From NCBI GenBank assembly GCA_035575835.1, contig DATLXM010000119.1, forward strand, positions 1 through 9,539: 9,539 nt of DNA. Reading direction: 5' to 3'. Under the pieces are notes generated by a model. It ran no database searches and had not been told where the DNA came from. It saw only the letters and a list, made by a program, of their open reading frames with translations. This DNA comes from Gaiellasilicea sp035575835. Lineage in GTDB: Bacteria > Actinomycetota > Thermoleophilia > Gaiellales > Gaiellaceae. Both the position numbers and the translations under genes were made by a program. Of this stretch, positions 1-6,147 are shown one piece after another (position 1 is the first letter of the stretch; every line of letters begins with the position of its first letter).

Positions 1-898
1 CACGCAGGCGGCCGGTGTCGTAGTCACGGACCAGCGGAGTGGTGATGCGGTCGGGGGCGGTGGCGTAGGTGAAGGCCCACCGGCCCTTGTCACAGTTCCA
101 CTCCTCGTTGACCTCGGGGTCGTCACCGGCGAGGCGGCGCAGCACCTTGCCGCGCCGGTGGTCGGTGCGCAGCGCGCAGCCGCTGGCGCAGTGCTCGCAG
201 ACCATCGGGCTCGAGACAAGGTCGAACGGGCGGGCGCGGAACCGGTAGGCCGCGCCGGTGAGCGCGCCGACCGGGCAGATCTGCACGGTGTTGCCGGAGA
301 AGTAGCTCTCGAACGGGGTGTCGGTGTAGATCGCGACCTGCTGCAGCGCCCCGCGCTCGAACATCTCGATGAACGGGTCGCCCGCGACCTGCTGGGAGAA
401 CCGGGTGCACCGGGCGCACAGGATGCAACGCTCGCGATCGAGCAGCACCTGGGCGGAGATGTTGATCGGCTTGGGGAAGGTGCGCTTGACACCTCCGGCA
501 GCAGAGAACCGGCTCTCGCCGCGGCCGTTGCTCATGGCCTGGTTCTGCAACGGGCACTCGCCGCCCTTGTCGCAGACCGGGCAGTCGAGTGGATGGTTGA
601 CGAGGATGAACTCGAGCGTCGCGTTCTGTCCCTCGGCCGCCTTCTCCGACTCGGCCGCGGTTCGGACGACCATCCCGTCCTGGGCGGTCAAGGTGCAGCC
701 GGCCTGGAGCTTCGGGATCCCGTCGACCTCGACGAGGCACATCCGGCAGGCGCCGACGGGCGGCCCGAGCCGGGGCTCGTAACAGAAAACGGGTATCTCG
801 ACTCCCGCGAAGGCTGCGGTCTCGACGAGGCCCGTCCCCTTGGGAACCTCGACCTCGCGGCCGTCGATCGTCAGCTTCACCGTCTCTGGCGTACTCAC
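1..898 (-). CDS. nuoG: NADH-quinone oxidoreductase subunit G (NuoG), N-terminal part, cut by window edge
   Basis: Largest peripheral-arm subunit of complex I; carries Fe-S clusters that pass electrons from NuoF/NuoE toward NuoB. About 299 residues are visible; the C-terminal molybdopterin-oxidoreductase-like part lies outside. Seen in order: a ferredoxin-like 2Fe-2S domain with C39, C51, C54, C68 (C-x11-C-x2-C); H102-x3-C106-x2-C109-x5-C115, the His/Cys 4Fe-4S motif; C158-x2-C161-x2-C164 paired with C208 in CPVGAL, a further 4Fe-4S site; and C234-x2-C237-x3-C241-x27-C269, which matches the ligand pattern of the extra N7 cluster. The start is GTG at 898, giving VSTPETVKLTIDG; it overlaps the nuoF stop by four bases (GTGA), and a GGAG lies about 8 bases upstream inside nuoF. 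Translational coupling to nuoF is likely. Identity is very secure. Confidence 0.96.
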   Translation of the reverse strand, partial: MSTPETVKLTIDGREVEVPKGTGLVETAAFAGVEIPVFCYEPRLGPPVGACRMCLVEVDGIPKLQAGCTLTAQDGMVVRTAAESEKAAEGQNATLEFILVNHPLDCPVCDKGGECPLQNQAMSNGRGESRFSAAGGVKRTFPKPINISAQVLLDRERCILCARCTRFSQQVAGDPFIEMFERGALQQVAIYTDTPFESYFSGNTVQICPVGALTGAAYRFRARPFDLVSSPMVCEHCASGCALRTDHRRGKVLRRLAGDDPEVNEEWNCDKGRWAFTYATAPDRITTPLVRDYDTGRLR

Positions 899-2217
899 GC
901 AGGCGCTCCGTCGGGAACCGGGTCGTGGTGGTGCTGGTCGACCGGGGCGAACAGGTTGTCGAGCGACGAGGCGCCCTCCATCGGGCAGCCGCCGTCGAGG
1001 TGCGCCTGGAACTCGTCGCGGAAGCGGTCGATGTAACTCGCGACGGGCATCGCGGCTGCGTCGCCGAGCGGGCAGAGGCACTTGCCGAGAATCCGGTCGC
1101 AGACGTCGAGGAGCAGGTCGAGGTCGGCCTGGCTCGCGTCCCCGTCCTCGATCTTGTGCAGGATCTGAACCATCCACCGCGTGCCCTCGCGGCAGGGCGT
1201 GCACTTGCCGCAGGACTCGTGCATGTAGAACTGCGCGACCCGGAGGCCGAGCTGAACCATGCAGGCGCGGTCGTCGATCACGATGATCGCGCCCGAGCCG
1301 AACATCGTCCCGGCCTCGGCGAGCGCGTCGTAGGAGAGAGGAGTGTCGATCTGATCCGGCGTCAGCACCGGCACCGACGAGCCGCCCGGGATCACGGCCT
1401 TGAGCTCGCGCCCGTTCGGGATCCCGCCGCCGAAGTCGTAGATCAGCTCGCGCAGCGTCGTCCCGTTCTCGAGCTCGTAGTTGCCGCCGTTCGCGACGTT
1501 CCCGGAGAGCGAGAAGACGCGCGAGCCGGTCGAGTCCTGTGGGCCGATCTTCGCGTACTCGGCGCCTCCCATCTCGATGATCGGCGTGACCGTCGCGATC
1601 GTCTCGACGTTGTTGACGAGCGTCGGCGAGGCGTACACGCCCGAGATCGCCGGGAACGGCGGCTTCGAGCGCGGCTGCCCCCGCTTGCCCTCGAGCGACT
1701 CGAGGAGCGCGGTCTCCTCGCCGCAGATGTAGGCGCCGGCGCCGCGGTGGAGGACGACGGTGACCCCGGCGAGCAGGTCGGCCGCGCGGATCTCGTCGAG
1801 AGCCGCGCGCAGCACCTCGAACTCGGCCAGGTATTCGCCGCGGATGTAGATGAAGACATTCTTCGACTGGATCGCGTGCGCGGTGATCAGCGCGCCTTCC
1901 AGGAAGCGATGTGGGACGCGGAGCATGATCTCGCGATCCTTGAACGTGCCCGGCTCGGACTCGTCCGCGTTGATCACGAGATAGATCGGCTTGGGCGTCT
2001 GGTCGGGCTTCGGGATGAAGCTCGCCTTGCGACCGGTCGCGAAGAAGGCGCCGCCGCGGCCGCGCAGGCTGGACGCGAGCACCTCGTCGATCACGGCCTG
2101 CGGTTCCATGGCGCGCGCCTTCGCGAGCGTGCTGAACCCGCCCGCGGCGCGGTACTCGTCGAACTTCGTCAGGTCGCGCTCGTCGGCGCCCGCGAGGACG
2201 ATGCTCCTAGCCGGCAC
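895..2217 (-). CDS. nuoF: NADH-quinone oxidoreductase subunit F (NuoF), NADH/FMN-binding
   Basis: Entry subunit of complex I: binds NADH and FMN and hands electrons to a 4Fe-4S cluster, cytoplasmic side. 440 residues, normal for the family. Seen: the FMN glycine loop at residues 53-64 (GRGGAFFATGRK), then NADESEPGTFKDRE at 83-96, the NADH-binding loop GAGAYICGEETALL at 159-172, and the cluster ligands C336, C339, C342 (ESCGKCTPC) plus C382 (CPLGD). The FMN loop differs from the usual GAGFPTGLKW form at several positions (F58, A60, R63, A65) although R54 and K64 remain. The GTG start at 2217 has GGAGGAG four bases upstream, within the end of nuoE; the two genes overlap by 11 bases. The C-terminus ends in a His/Asp/Pro-rich tail (DQHHHDP). 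Co-transcribed with nuoE and nuoG. Confidence 0.97.
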   Translation of the reverse strand: MPARSIVLAGADERDLTKFDEYRAAGGFSTLAKARAMEPQAVIDEVLASSLRGRGGAFFATGRKASFIPKPDQTPKPIYLVINADESEPGTFKDREIMLRVPHRFLEGALITAHAIQSKNVFIYIRGEYLAEFEVLRAALDEIRAADLLAGVTVVLHRGAGAYICGEETALLESLEGKRGQPRSKPPFPAISGVYASPTLVNNVETIATVTPIIEMGGAEYAKIGPQDSTGSRVFSLSGNVANGGNYELENGTTLRELIYDFGGGIPNGRELKAVIPGGSSVPVLTPDQIDTPLSYDALAEAGTMFGSGAIIVIDDRACMVQLGLRVAQFYMHESCGKCTPCREGTRWMVQILHKIEDGDASQADLDLLLDVCDRILGKCLCPLGDAAAMPVASYIDRFRDEFQAHLDGGCPMEGASSLDNLFAPVDQHHHDPVPDGAPA

Positions 2218-2680
2218 GGAGCTCCTCCACGATCGCTGGGACGTCCTCGGCCTTCAGGTGCTCCCGGTAGCGGTGGTCGACGACGACGACCGTTCCGTAG
2301 CCGCACCCGCCCGCGCACTCGACGGTGCGCAGGGTCACGTTTCCGTCGGGAGTTGTCTCGCCCGCGTGGACGCCGAGCCCGCTCTCGAACGCCTCCAGCA
2401 CTTGCTGGGCTCCGACGAGCGCGCACGAGACGTTCGTGCAGACCTCGACGAGGTGGGTTCCGATGGGCTCGAGGTGGAACATGTCGTAGAAGGAGGCGAC
2501 CGCCATGCAGTAGGCGGGCGTTTCGCCGAGTCCTTCGGCGACCTCGCGGAACGCCTCCGGCGAGAGCCAGCCGTAGCGCTCCTGCGCGAGCCGCAGCGCG
2601 GGCAGGGTCGCCGAGCGGGCCTCGGGATAGAGCGCGACCAGGTCGCGGATCTCGTCGTACAGCCCCGTCCCGGCGCTCAT
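2207..2680 (-). CDS. nuoE: NADH-quinone oxidoreductase subunit E (NuoE), 24-kDa type 2Fe-2S protein
   Basis: Thioredoxin-fold 2Fe-2S subunit that pairs with NuoF in the NADH dehydrogenase module of complex I. 157 residues, typical length. The cluster ligands are visible as C81-x4-C86 (CTNVSC) and C122-x3-C126 (CAGGC). The N-terminal helical part contains the family pattern around LRLAQERYGWLSPEAFREVA (residues 29-48) and the YDMFHLEPIG segment at 65-74. The usual CLGACxxAP after the third ligand is here CAGGCGYGT, a mild divergence. ATG start at 2680 with GAGGAA about 6 bases upstream; 19 bases separate it from the nuoD stop. The stop (TAG, 2207-2209) lies inside nuoF, so coupling is expected. 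Confidence 0.96.
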   Translation of the reverse strand: MSAGTGLYDEIRDLVALYPEARSATLPALRLAQERYGWLSPEAFREVAEGLGETPAYCMAVASFYDMFHLEPIGTHLVEVCTNVSCALVGAQQVLEAFESGLGVHAGETTPDGNVTLRTVECAGGCGYGTVVVVDHRYREHLKAEDVPAIVEELRAG

Positions 2681-2699
2681 GACGCGTTCCTCGCGGTGC

Positions 2700-3971
2700 T
2701 CACCGGTCGGTGTCTCCCATGACGGCGTCGAGCGAGCCGACGACCGCGATCAGGTCGGCGATCGCGACGTCCTTCATGCAGGACGCGGTCGCCTCGAGCG
2801 CGACGAACGAGGGAGCGCGGAACTTCACCCGCCAGGGCTTGGGGCCGCCGTCGGAGACGAGGTAGACGCCCGACTCGCCGCGGGGCGACTCGACGGCGAC
2901 GTAGACCTCGCCCTCGGGAACGCGGTAGCCCTCGGTCACGATCTTGAAGTGATGGATCAGCGATTCCATCGAGGTGTGCAGCTCCTCGCGGGGCGGGAGC
3001 ACGACCTTGCGGTCGTCCGCGATCCACGGCTCGCCCTGCATCTCCTCCAGCCGGTCGATCGACTGCGCGACGATCCGGATCGACTCCCGCATCTCGTCCA
3101 TCCGGACGCGGTAGCGGTCGTAGACGTCGCCGCCGTGGTAGACCGGAACCTCGAAGTCGACCTGGTCGTAGGCCAGGTACGGCTCGCGCTTGCGCAGGTC
3201 CCAGTCGACGCCCGAGGCGCGCAGCACGGGCCCGCTCTGCCCCAGGGCGATCGCGTCGTCGGCGGAGAGGAGTCCGACTCCGCGGGTCCGCTCGAGCCAG
3301 ATCTTGTTGTCGTCCAGGAGCGCCTCGTACTCGTCGATCGCCTTCGGCATCCGCTTGCAGAAAGCACGCGCGTCCGCGTAGAAGCCCTGCGGGATGTCCT
3401 CGGCGAGCCCGCCGACCTGGAAGTAGCGCGTGTGCATCCGCACGCCGGTGACCATCTCGAAGAGGTCGAGGATCAGGTCGCGCTCGCGAAACGTGTACCA
3501 GAACATCGAGATCGCGCCGATCTCGAGCGCGGAGGTGCCGAGGTAGACGAGGTGAGAGTGGATCCGGACGAGCTCGCAGAGCGCCATCCGCATCCACGTC
3601 GCCTTGCGCGGGATCTCCAGCTCGAGCAGCTTCTCGACCGCGAGGACGAAGACGAGCTCGTTGTACTGGAAGGAGACGTAGTCGACCCGGGCGGGGTAGG
3701 TGACGCCCTTCCACCAGGTCTTCTGCTCCATCGTCTTCTCGAAGCCGGTGTGCAGGTAGCCGATCACTGCCGAGATGCCGACCACCTGCTCGCCGTTCAG
3801 GTCGACGATCAGCCTGAGGACGCCGTGCGTGGACGGATGGTTCGGCCCGAAGTTGACGGTCAGGATGTCGTCGAACGGCACCTCGTCCGGGTTCGGCGAG
3901 AGCGCCGTCGGGATCGGGCTCGGGATCCGGGAGCCCTCGTAGATGGCGCGGCTGCGGTCGACGACGGCCAT
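2700..3971 (-). CDS. nuoD: NADH-quinone oxidoreductase subunit D (NuoD), 49-kDa type
   Basis: Peripheral-arm subunit that with NuoB forms the quinone-binding cavity of complex I; evolutionarily related to NiFe-hydrogenase large subunits. 423 residues, normal. Seen: the GPNHPSTHG loop with H45 and H49, the RVDYVS segment with Y98 (equivalent of the quinone-headgroup tyrosine), CELVRIHSHLVYLGTSALE at 132-150, FRERDLILDLFEMVTGVRMH at 161-180, and a C-terminal GSLDAVMGDTDR ending in the family's DxDR. At residue 185 the sequence reads YFQVGG where many homologues have YFRxGG; I cannot tell how common this is in close relatives. The ATG at 3971 is preceded by GAGGAG, which is formed by the last two sense codons of nuoC (5-base gap), so translation is probably coupled. 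Confidence 0.97.
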   Translation of the reverse strand: MAVVDRSRAIYEGSRIPSPIPTALSPNPDEVPFDDILTVNFGPNHPSTHGVLRLIVDLNGEQVVGISAVIGYLHTGFEKTMEQKTWWKGVTYPARVDYVSFQYNELVFVLAVEKLLELEIPRKATWMRMALCELVRIHSHLVYLGTSALEIGAISMFWYTFRERDLILDLFEMVTGVRMHTRYFQVGGLAEDIPQGFYADARAFCKRMPKAIDEYEALLDDNKIWLERTRGVGLLSADDAIALGQSGPVLRASGVDWDLRKREPYLAYDQVDFEVPVYHGGDVYDRYRVRMDEMRESIRIVAQSIDRLEEMQGEPWIADDRKVVLPPREELHTSMESLIHHFKIVTEGYRVPEGEVYVAVESPRGESGVYLVSDGGPKPWRVKFRAPSFVALEATASCMKDVAIADLIAVVGSLDAVMGDTDR

Positions 3972-3976
3972 GTCTC

Positions 3977-4522
3977 TTACTCCTCGCCCGAGAAGCGCAC
4001 GGGCTCGCCGCCGATCGGATAGTCCTTGCGCAACGGATGGCCTTCCCAGTCGTCGTCCATCAGGATCCGACGGAGGTTCGGGTGGCCCTCGAAGGGGATG
4101 CCCATCATGTCGTAGGCCTCCCGCTCGTGCCAGTCGGCGGTCGGCCAGACGGGAACGACGCTGGCGACGGCCTCGCCGTCGTCGAGCCAGACCTGCAGCC
4201 GGATGCGAGCGGGGTCGTCGCTGACGCGGAGCAGGTGATAGCTGAGCGAGAAGCGCTTCGGCTTCGGCAGCGGCCGGCGCGCAAAGCCCTGCGAGCCCGG
4301 CGCGTTCAGGTCGCGACCGCCTGCGGTGCCGATGTAGCCGGCGACGCCGAGCTCGGCCCAGCCGAGGTAGTCGGCGGCGGCGATGTCGGCGAGAAGGTTG
4401 AAGCCCGCGTCGTCGCGCAGGTGCGTCGCCGCCTCGACGAGGCGAGCGGGGTCGACGACGAGCGTCGTCTCGCCGAACGCCTCGCGCGTCTCCACGAGCC
4501 CCGGAACGCCCTCGTACGCCAT
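3977..4522 (-). CDS. nuoC: NADH-quinone oxidoreductase subunit C (NuoC), 30-kDa type
   Basis: Structural peripheral-arm subunit of complex I, contacting NuoD and NuoB; it carries no cofactor. 181 residues. The signature is clear in the C-terminal half: WHEREAYDMMGIPFEGHP (131-148) followed by LRRILMDDDWEGHPLRKDYP (150-169). NuoC is a separate protein here and not fused to NuoD as in E. coli. The start chosen is ATG at 4522, which overlaps the nuoB stop by one base (TAATG), the normal arrangement for re-initiation. The reading frame stays open upstream to about 4936, but that part is the antisense-free shadow of nuoB in another frame (Arg/Pro-rich, no family similarity) and is excluded. Confidence 0.96.
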   Translation of the reverse strand: MAYEGVPGLVETREAFGETTLVVDPARLVEAATHLRDDAGFNLLADIAAADYLGWAELGVAGYIGTAGGRDLNAPGSQGFARRPLPKPKRFSLSYHLLRVSDDPARIRLQVWLDDGEAVASVVPVWPTADWHEREAYDMMGIPFEGHPNLRRILMDDDWEGHPLRKDYPIGGEPVRFSGEE

Positions 4523-5127
4523 TACGAGGCGACTCCGCGGATCTGGTAGGCCGGCGGGACGCCCGCCATCACCTTCTCGTGGAGGCGGACGATTCCCTCC
4601 ATCAAGGCCTCGGGCCGCGGGGGACATCCGGGCACGTGGATGTCGACCGGGACGATCCGATCGACGCCCTGGAGGATCGTGTAGTTGTTGAACATCCCGC
4701 CGGAGCTCGCGCAGGCACCCATCGCGATCACCCACTTCGGCTCGAGCATCTGGTCGTACACCTGGCGGAGCGGGGCGGCCATCTTGTGCGCGACCCGCCC
4801 GGAGACGATCAGGAGGTCGGCCTGCCGCGGCGAGGAGGAGAAGCGCTCCATCCCGAAGCGGGCGATGTCGTACCGCGACGAGACGATCGACATCATCTCG
4901 ATTGCGCAGCAGGCGAGCCCGAACGTGTCCGGCCACATCGAGTTCGTCTGCGCCCAGGCGACCGCCTTCTGCAGCGTCGTCAGCCCGAGCGCGTCTTCGA
5001 GATCCTCGACCTCCTGCTCGAAGACGCCCGGCCCTTTGGTCGGCCAGAGCAGGCGCTCGCTCTGGAGGCCGGCCTTCGCGAGCGGCCGCTTCGATGCACG
5101 GCTCTGATCGACGGACTTGTCGATCAT
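4522..5127 (-). CDS. nuoB: NADH-quinone oxidoreductase subunit B (NuoB), N2-cluster protein
   Basis: Carries the terminal 4Fe-4S cluster N2, which reduces quinone, at the junction of the peripheral and membrane arms. 201 residues from the chosen start. Cluster ligands are all present: the tandem C73-C74 in FGLACCAIEMM, C139 in MGACASSGG, and C168 in VPGCPPRPE. The SSGGMFNNYTILQGVDRIVP stretch (141-160) resembles actinobacterial NuoB. The start is placed at ATG 5127 with GGAG 5 bases upstream, 34 bases after nuoA. An in-frame ATG at 5181, inside the nuoA tail, would add 18 non-conserved Arg/Gly-rich residues and lacks support. The C-terminus overlaps the nuoC start by one base. Confidence 0.96.
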   Translation of the reverse strand: MIDKSVDQSRASKRPLAKAGLQSERLLWPTKGPGVFEQEVEDLEDALGLTTLQKAVAWAQTNSMWPDTFGLACCAIEMMSIVSSRYDIARFGMERFSSSPRQADLLIVSGRVAHKMAAPLRQVYDQMLEPKWVIAMGACASSGGMFNNYTILQGVDRIVPVDIHVPGCPPRPEALMEGIVRLHEKVMAGVPPAYQIRGVAS

Positions 5128-5130
5128 GCC

Positions 5131-5144
5131 GGCTCCGTCGAGCC
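5131..5144 (-). promoter_or_regulatory. Small hairpin covering the nuoB ribosome binding site
   Basis: On the minus strand the nuoA-nuoB gap contains GGCTC-GACG-GAGCC, a perfect 5-bp stem with a 4-base loop. Its 3' arm includes the GGAG that serves nuoB. Ribosomes finishing nuoA 20 to 30 bases upstream could melt it, which would couple the two genes. The pairing is seen directly; the regulatory role is inference, and short GC-rich hairpins are common by chance in such DNA. Confidence 0.3.
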
Positions 5145-5161
5145 TGCGCCGCTGCCCACGA

Positions 5162-5524
5162 TCACTTCCATTCCAGCGCACCCTTGCGCCAGATGTAGAT
5201 GTACGCCACGGCGAGGATCGCGACGAAGACGAGGAACTCGACCAGGCCGAACCAGCCCAGCCCCTCGAGCACGATCGCGAGCGGGTAGAGGAACACGATC
5301 TCGATATCGAAGAGGATGAAGAGCATCGCCGTCAGGTAGAAGCTGACCGTGAAGCGCTGCTGCTTCGGCGAGCCCTGTGAGACCCCGGACTCGAACGGGA
5401 GGAAGCGCGCTTTCACCCGCCGCTTCGGCGGGGTCGCGAAGATGAACGAGAACGCGATCATCGAGGCCGGGATCACGGCTGCGAAGAGCGCATAGACCAG
5501 GAAGGGGAAATAGTCGCCGAGCAT
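5162..5524 (-). CDS. nuoA: NADH-quinone oxidoreductase subunit A (NuoA), membrane subunit
   Basis: Small integral membrane subunit of complex I (mitochondrial ND3 homologue) near the quinone site and the start of the proton-pumping arm. 120 residues with three predicted membrane helices at about 7-30, 60-83 and 92-112. The first loop holds FESGVSQGSP (44-53), aligned with the conserved YECGxxP; the usual Cys is Ser46. Helix 2 has the family motif MLFILFDIEIVFLYP (67-81) with acidic D73 and E75, and E96 sits in helix 3. First gene of the operon. ATG start at 5524; no convincing Shine-Dalgarno lies upstream, in keeping with a very short leader from the promoter proposed next to it. Identity is secure. 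Confidence 0.96.
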   Translation of the reverse strand: MLGDYFPFLVYALFAAVIPASMIAFSFIFATPPKRRVKARFLPFESGVSQGSPKQQRFTVSFYLTAMLFILFDIEIVFLYPLAIVLEGLGWFGLVEFLVFVAILAVAYIYIWRKGALEWK

Positions 5525-5537
5525 CCGGTTCGGGCGA

Positions 5538-5567
5538 ACGCTAGCAAGTCACGAGCGGGCGCACGAA
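5538..5567 (-). promoter_or_regulatory. Candidate promoter of the nuo operon
   Basis: On the minus strand TTCGTG (5567-5562) and TAGCGT (5543-5538, preceded by TTGC) are separated by 18 bases. Transcription would begin near 5531, leaving a leader of only about 6 or 7 bases before the nuoA ATG at 5524. The same -35/spacer/-10 arrangement occurs in the opposite direction before erpA, which raises confidence. The -35 element is weak against a TTGACA consensus. Confidence 0.4.
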
Positions 5568-5620
5568 GAGAGGTGAAAACCCCCGAACCAAGCGGCTCGA
5601 CGCTGTTACAAAGTCGCGGC

Positions 5621-5650
5621 TTCGGCGCCCTCGGCGGACCTTGCTACGAT
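5621..5650 (+). promoter_or_regulatory. Candidate promoter of erpA, giving a leaderless mRNA
   Basis: TTCGGC (5621-5626) and TACGAT (5645-5650, preceded by TTGC) are 18 bases apart. A start 7 bases after the -10 falls on or next to the GTG codon at 5657, so the mRNA would be leaderless. There is no Shine-Dalgarno in front of that GTG. The -10 resembles the actinobacterial TANNNT pattern; the -35 is only a partial match. Confidence 0.5.
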
Positions 5651-5656
5651 CCCCTT

Positions 5657-6073
5657 GTGGCCACCGTCGAACACCCCACGACTCTCGTCTCCCTGACCGC
5701 CGGCGCGGCGGACAAGATCCGCGAGTTGATGGCGGAGGATTCGACGGGTGAGAGCAGCGTCCTCAGGGTCGCGATCCAGGGCGGCGGCTGCTCCGGGTTC
5801 CAGTACGGCCTCGGGTTCGACTCGGGTCCGGCGGAGGGCGACGAGCAGATCGAGCAGCACGGCGTCACCGTCGTGATCGACCCGCACAGCGCCCCGTACT
5901 TGAAGGGCGCCACGATCGACTTCCTCACCGGCCTCGCGGAGTCCGGGTTCAAGATCGACAATCCGAACGCCCAGGCCTCGTGCGGCTGCGGTCACTCGTT
6001 CACGGTCGAGGAAGGCGCAGACGCGCCCGAGTCGACCTCGGGCGGCGCCTGCGGCTCCGGCTGCTCGCACTGA
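5657..6073 (+). CDS. erpA: A-type iron-sulfur cluster carrier (ErpA/IscA/HesB family)
   Basis: Accepts an Fe-S cluster from a scaffold and delivers it to apo-proteins in the cytoplasm. 138 residues from the chosen GTG. The three ligand cysteines of the family are present: C45 in GGGCSGFQYGLGF and C109/C111 in SCGCGHSF, with the LTxxAAxKIRELM helix near residues 13-25. After the conserved fold (ending about residue 118) a short acidic linker leads to a Gly-rich tail ACGSGCSH containing C132, C136 and H138, extra potential metal ligands. The reading frame is open upstream to a GTG at 5573, but that would add 28 non-conserved residues and run through the promoter. Sitting divergent from nuoA, it may serve the many clusters of complex I (inference). 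Whether it is functionally ErpA, IscA or SufA cannot be told from sequence. Confidence 0.93.
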   Translation: MATVEHPTTLVSLTAGAADKIRELMAEDSTGESSVLRVAIQGGGCSGFQYGLGFDSGPAEGDEQIEQHGVTVVIDPHSAPYLKGATIDFLTGLAESGFKIDNPNAQASCGCGHSFTVEEGADAPESTSGGACGSGCSH

Positions 6074-6110
6074 CGCGGGAGAAGCGTCAGCGGGGCTGCT
6101 CGCACTGACG
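6059..6110 (+). repeat. 17-base direct repeat duplicating the erpA stop region
   Basis: The 17 bases GGCTGCTCGCACTGACG occur exactly at 6059-6075 (the last codons and stop of erpA) and again at 6094-6110, 35 bases apart. Sequence between and after the copies does not match further. This looks like a small segmental duplication of the gene end, possibly kept because the CTGACG part contributes to hairpins. Confidence 0.85.
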
Positions 6111-6147
6111 GGCCGGCGTTTCTTCTGACTAGCTCGCTTCGCCGGCC
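6070..6147. terminator. Stacked inverted repeats between convergent genes, probable two-way terminator
   Basis: Three pairings are visible. CTGACGC (6070-6076) pairs with GCGTCAG (6084-6090) around a 7-base loop and includes the erpA TGA stop. CGTCAG (6085-6090) can instead pair with CTGACG (6105-6110), so these two hairpins exclude each other. GGCCGGCG (6111-6118) pairs with CGCCGGCC (6140-6147) across 21 bases and spans the stop of the opposing YidB-family gene. None is followed by a T-run, which is usual for high-GC actinobacteria. Termination of both converging genes is the likely role; this is inferred. Confidence 0.5.

Noticed and set aside
925..4022. Long open frames on the plus strand opposite nuoF, nuoE and nuoD (hundreds of codons each)
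   Set aside because: They are antisense to complex I genes with complete family motifs; their products are Arg/Asp/Val-rich with no recognisable domain, as expected from GC-rich third positions.
4522..5181. Longer nuoB starting at ATG 5181 inside nuoA
   Set aside because: It adds 18 non-conserved residues and lacks a ribosome site, while ATG 5127 has a GGAG at good distance.
5573..5656. Earlier GTG start for the A-type carrier
   Set aside because: The extra 28 residues are not family-like and cover the proposed promoter; GTG 5657 directly follows a -10 element.
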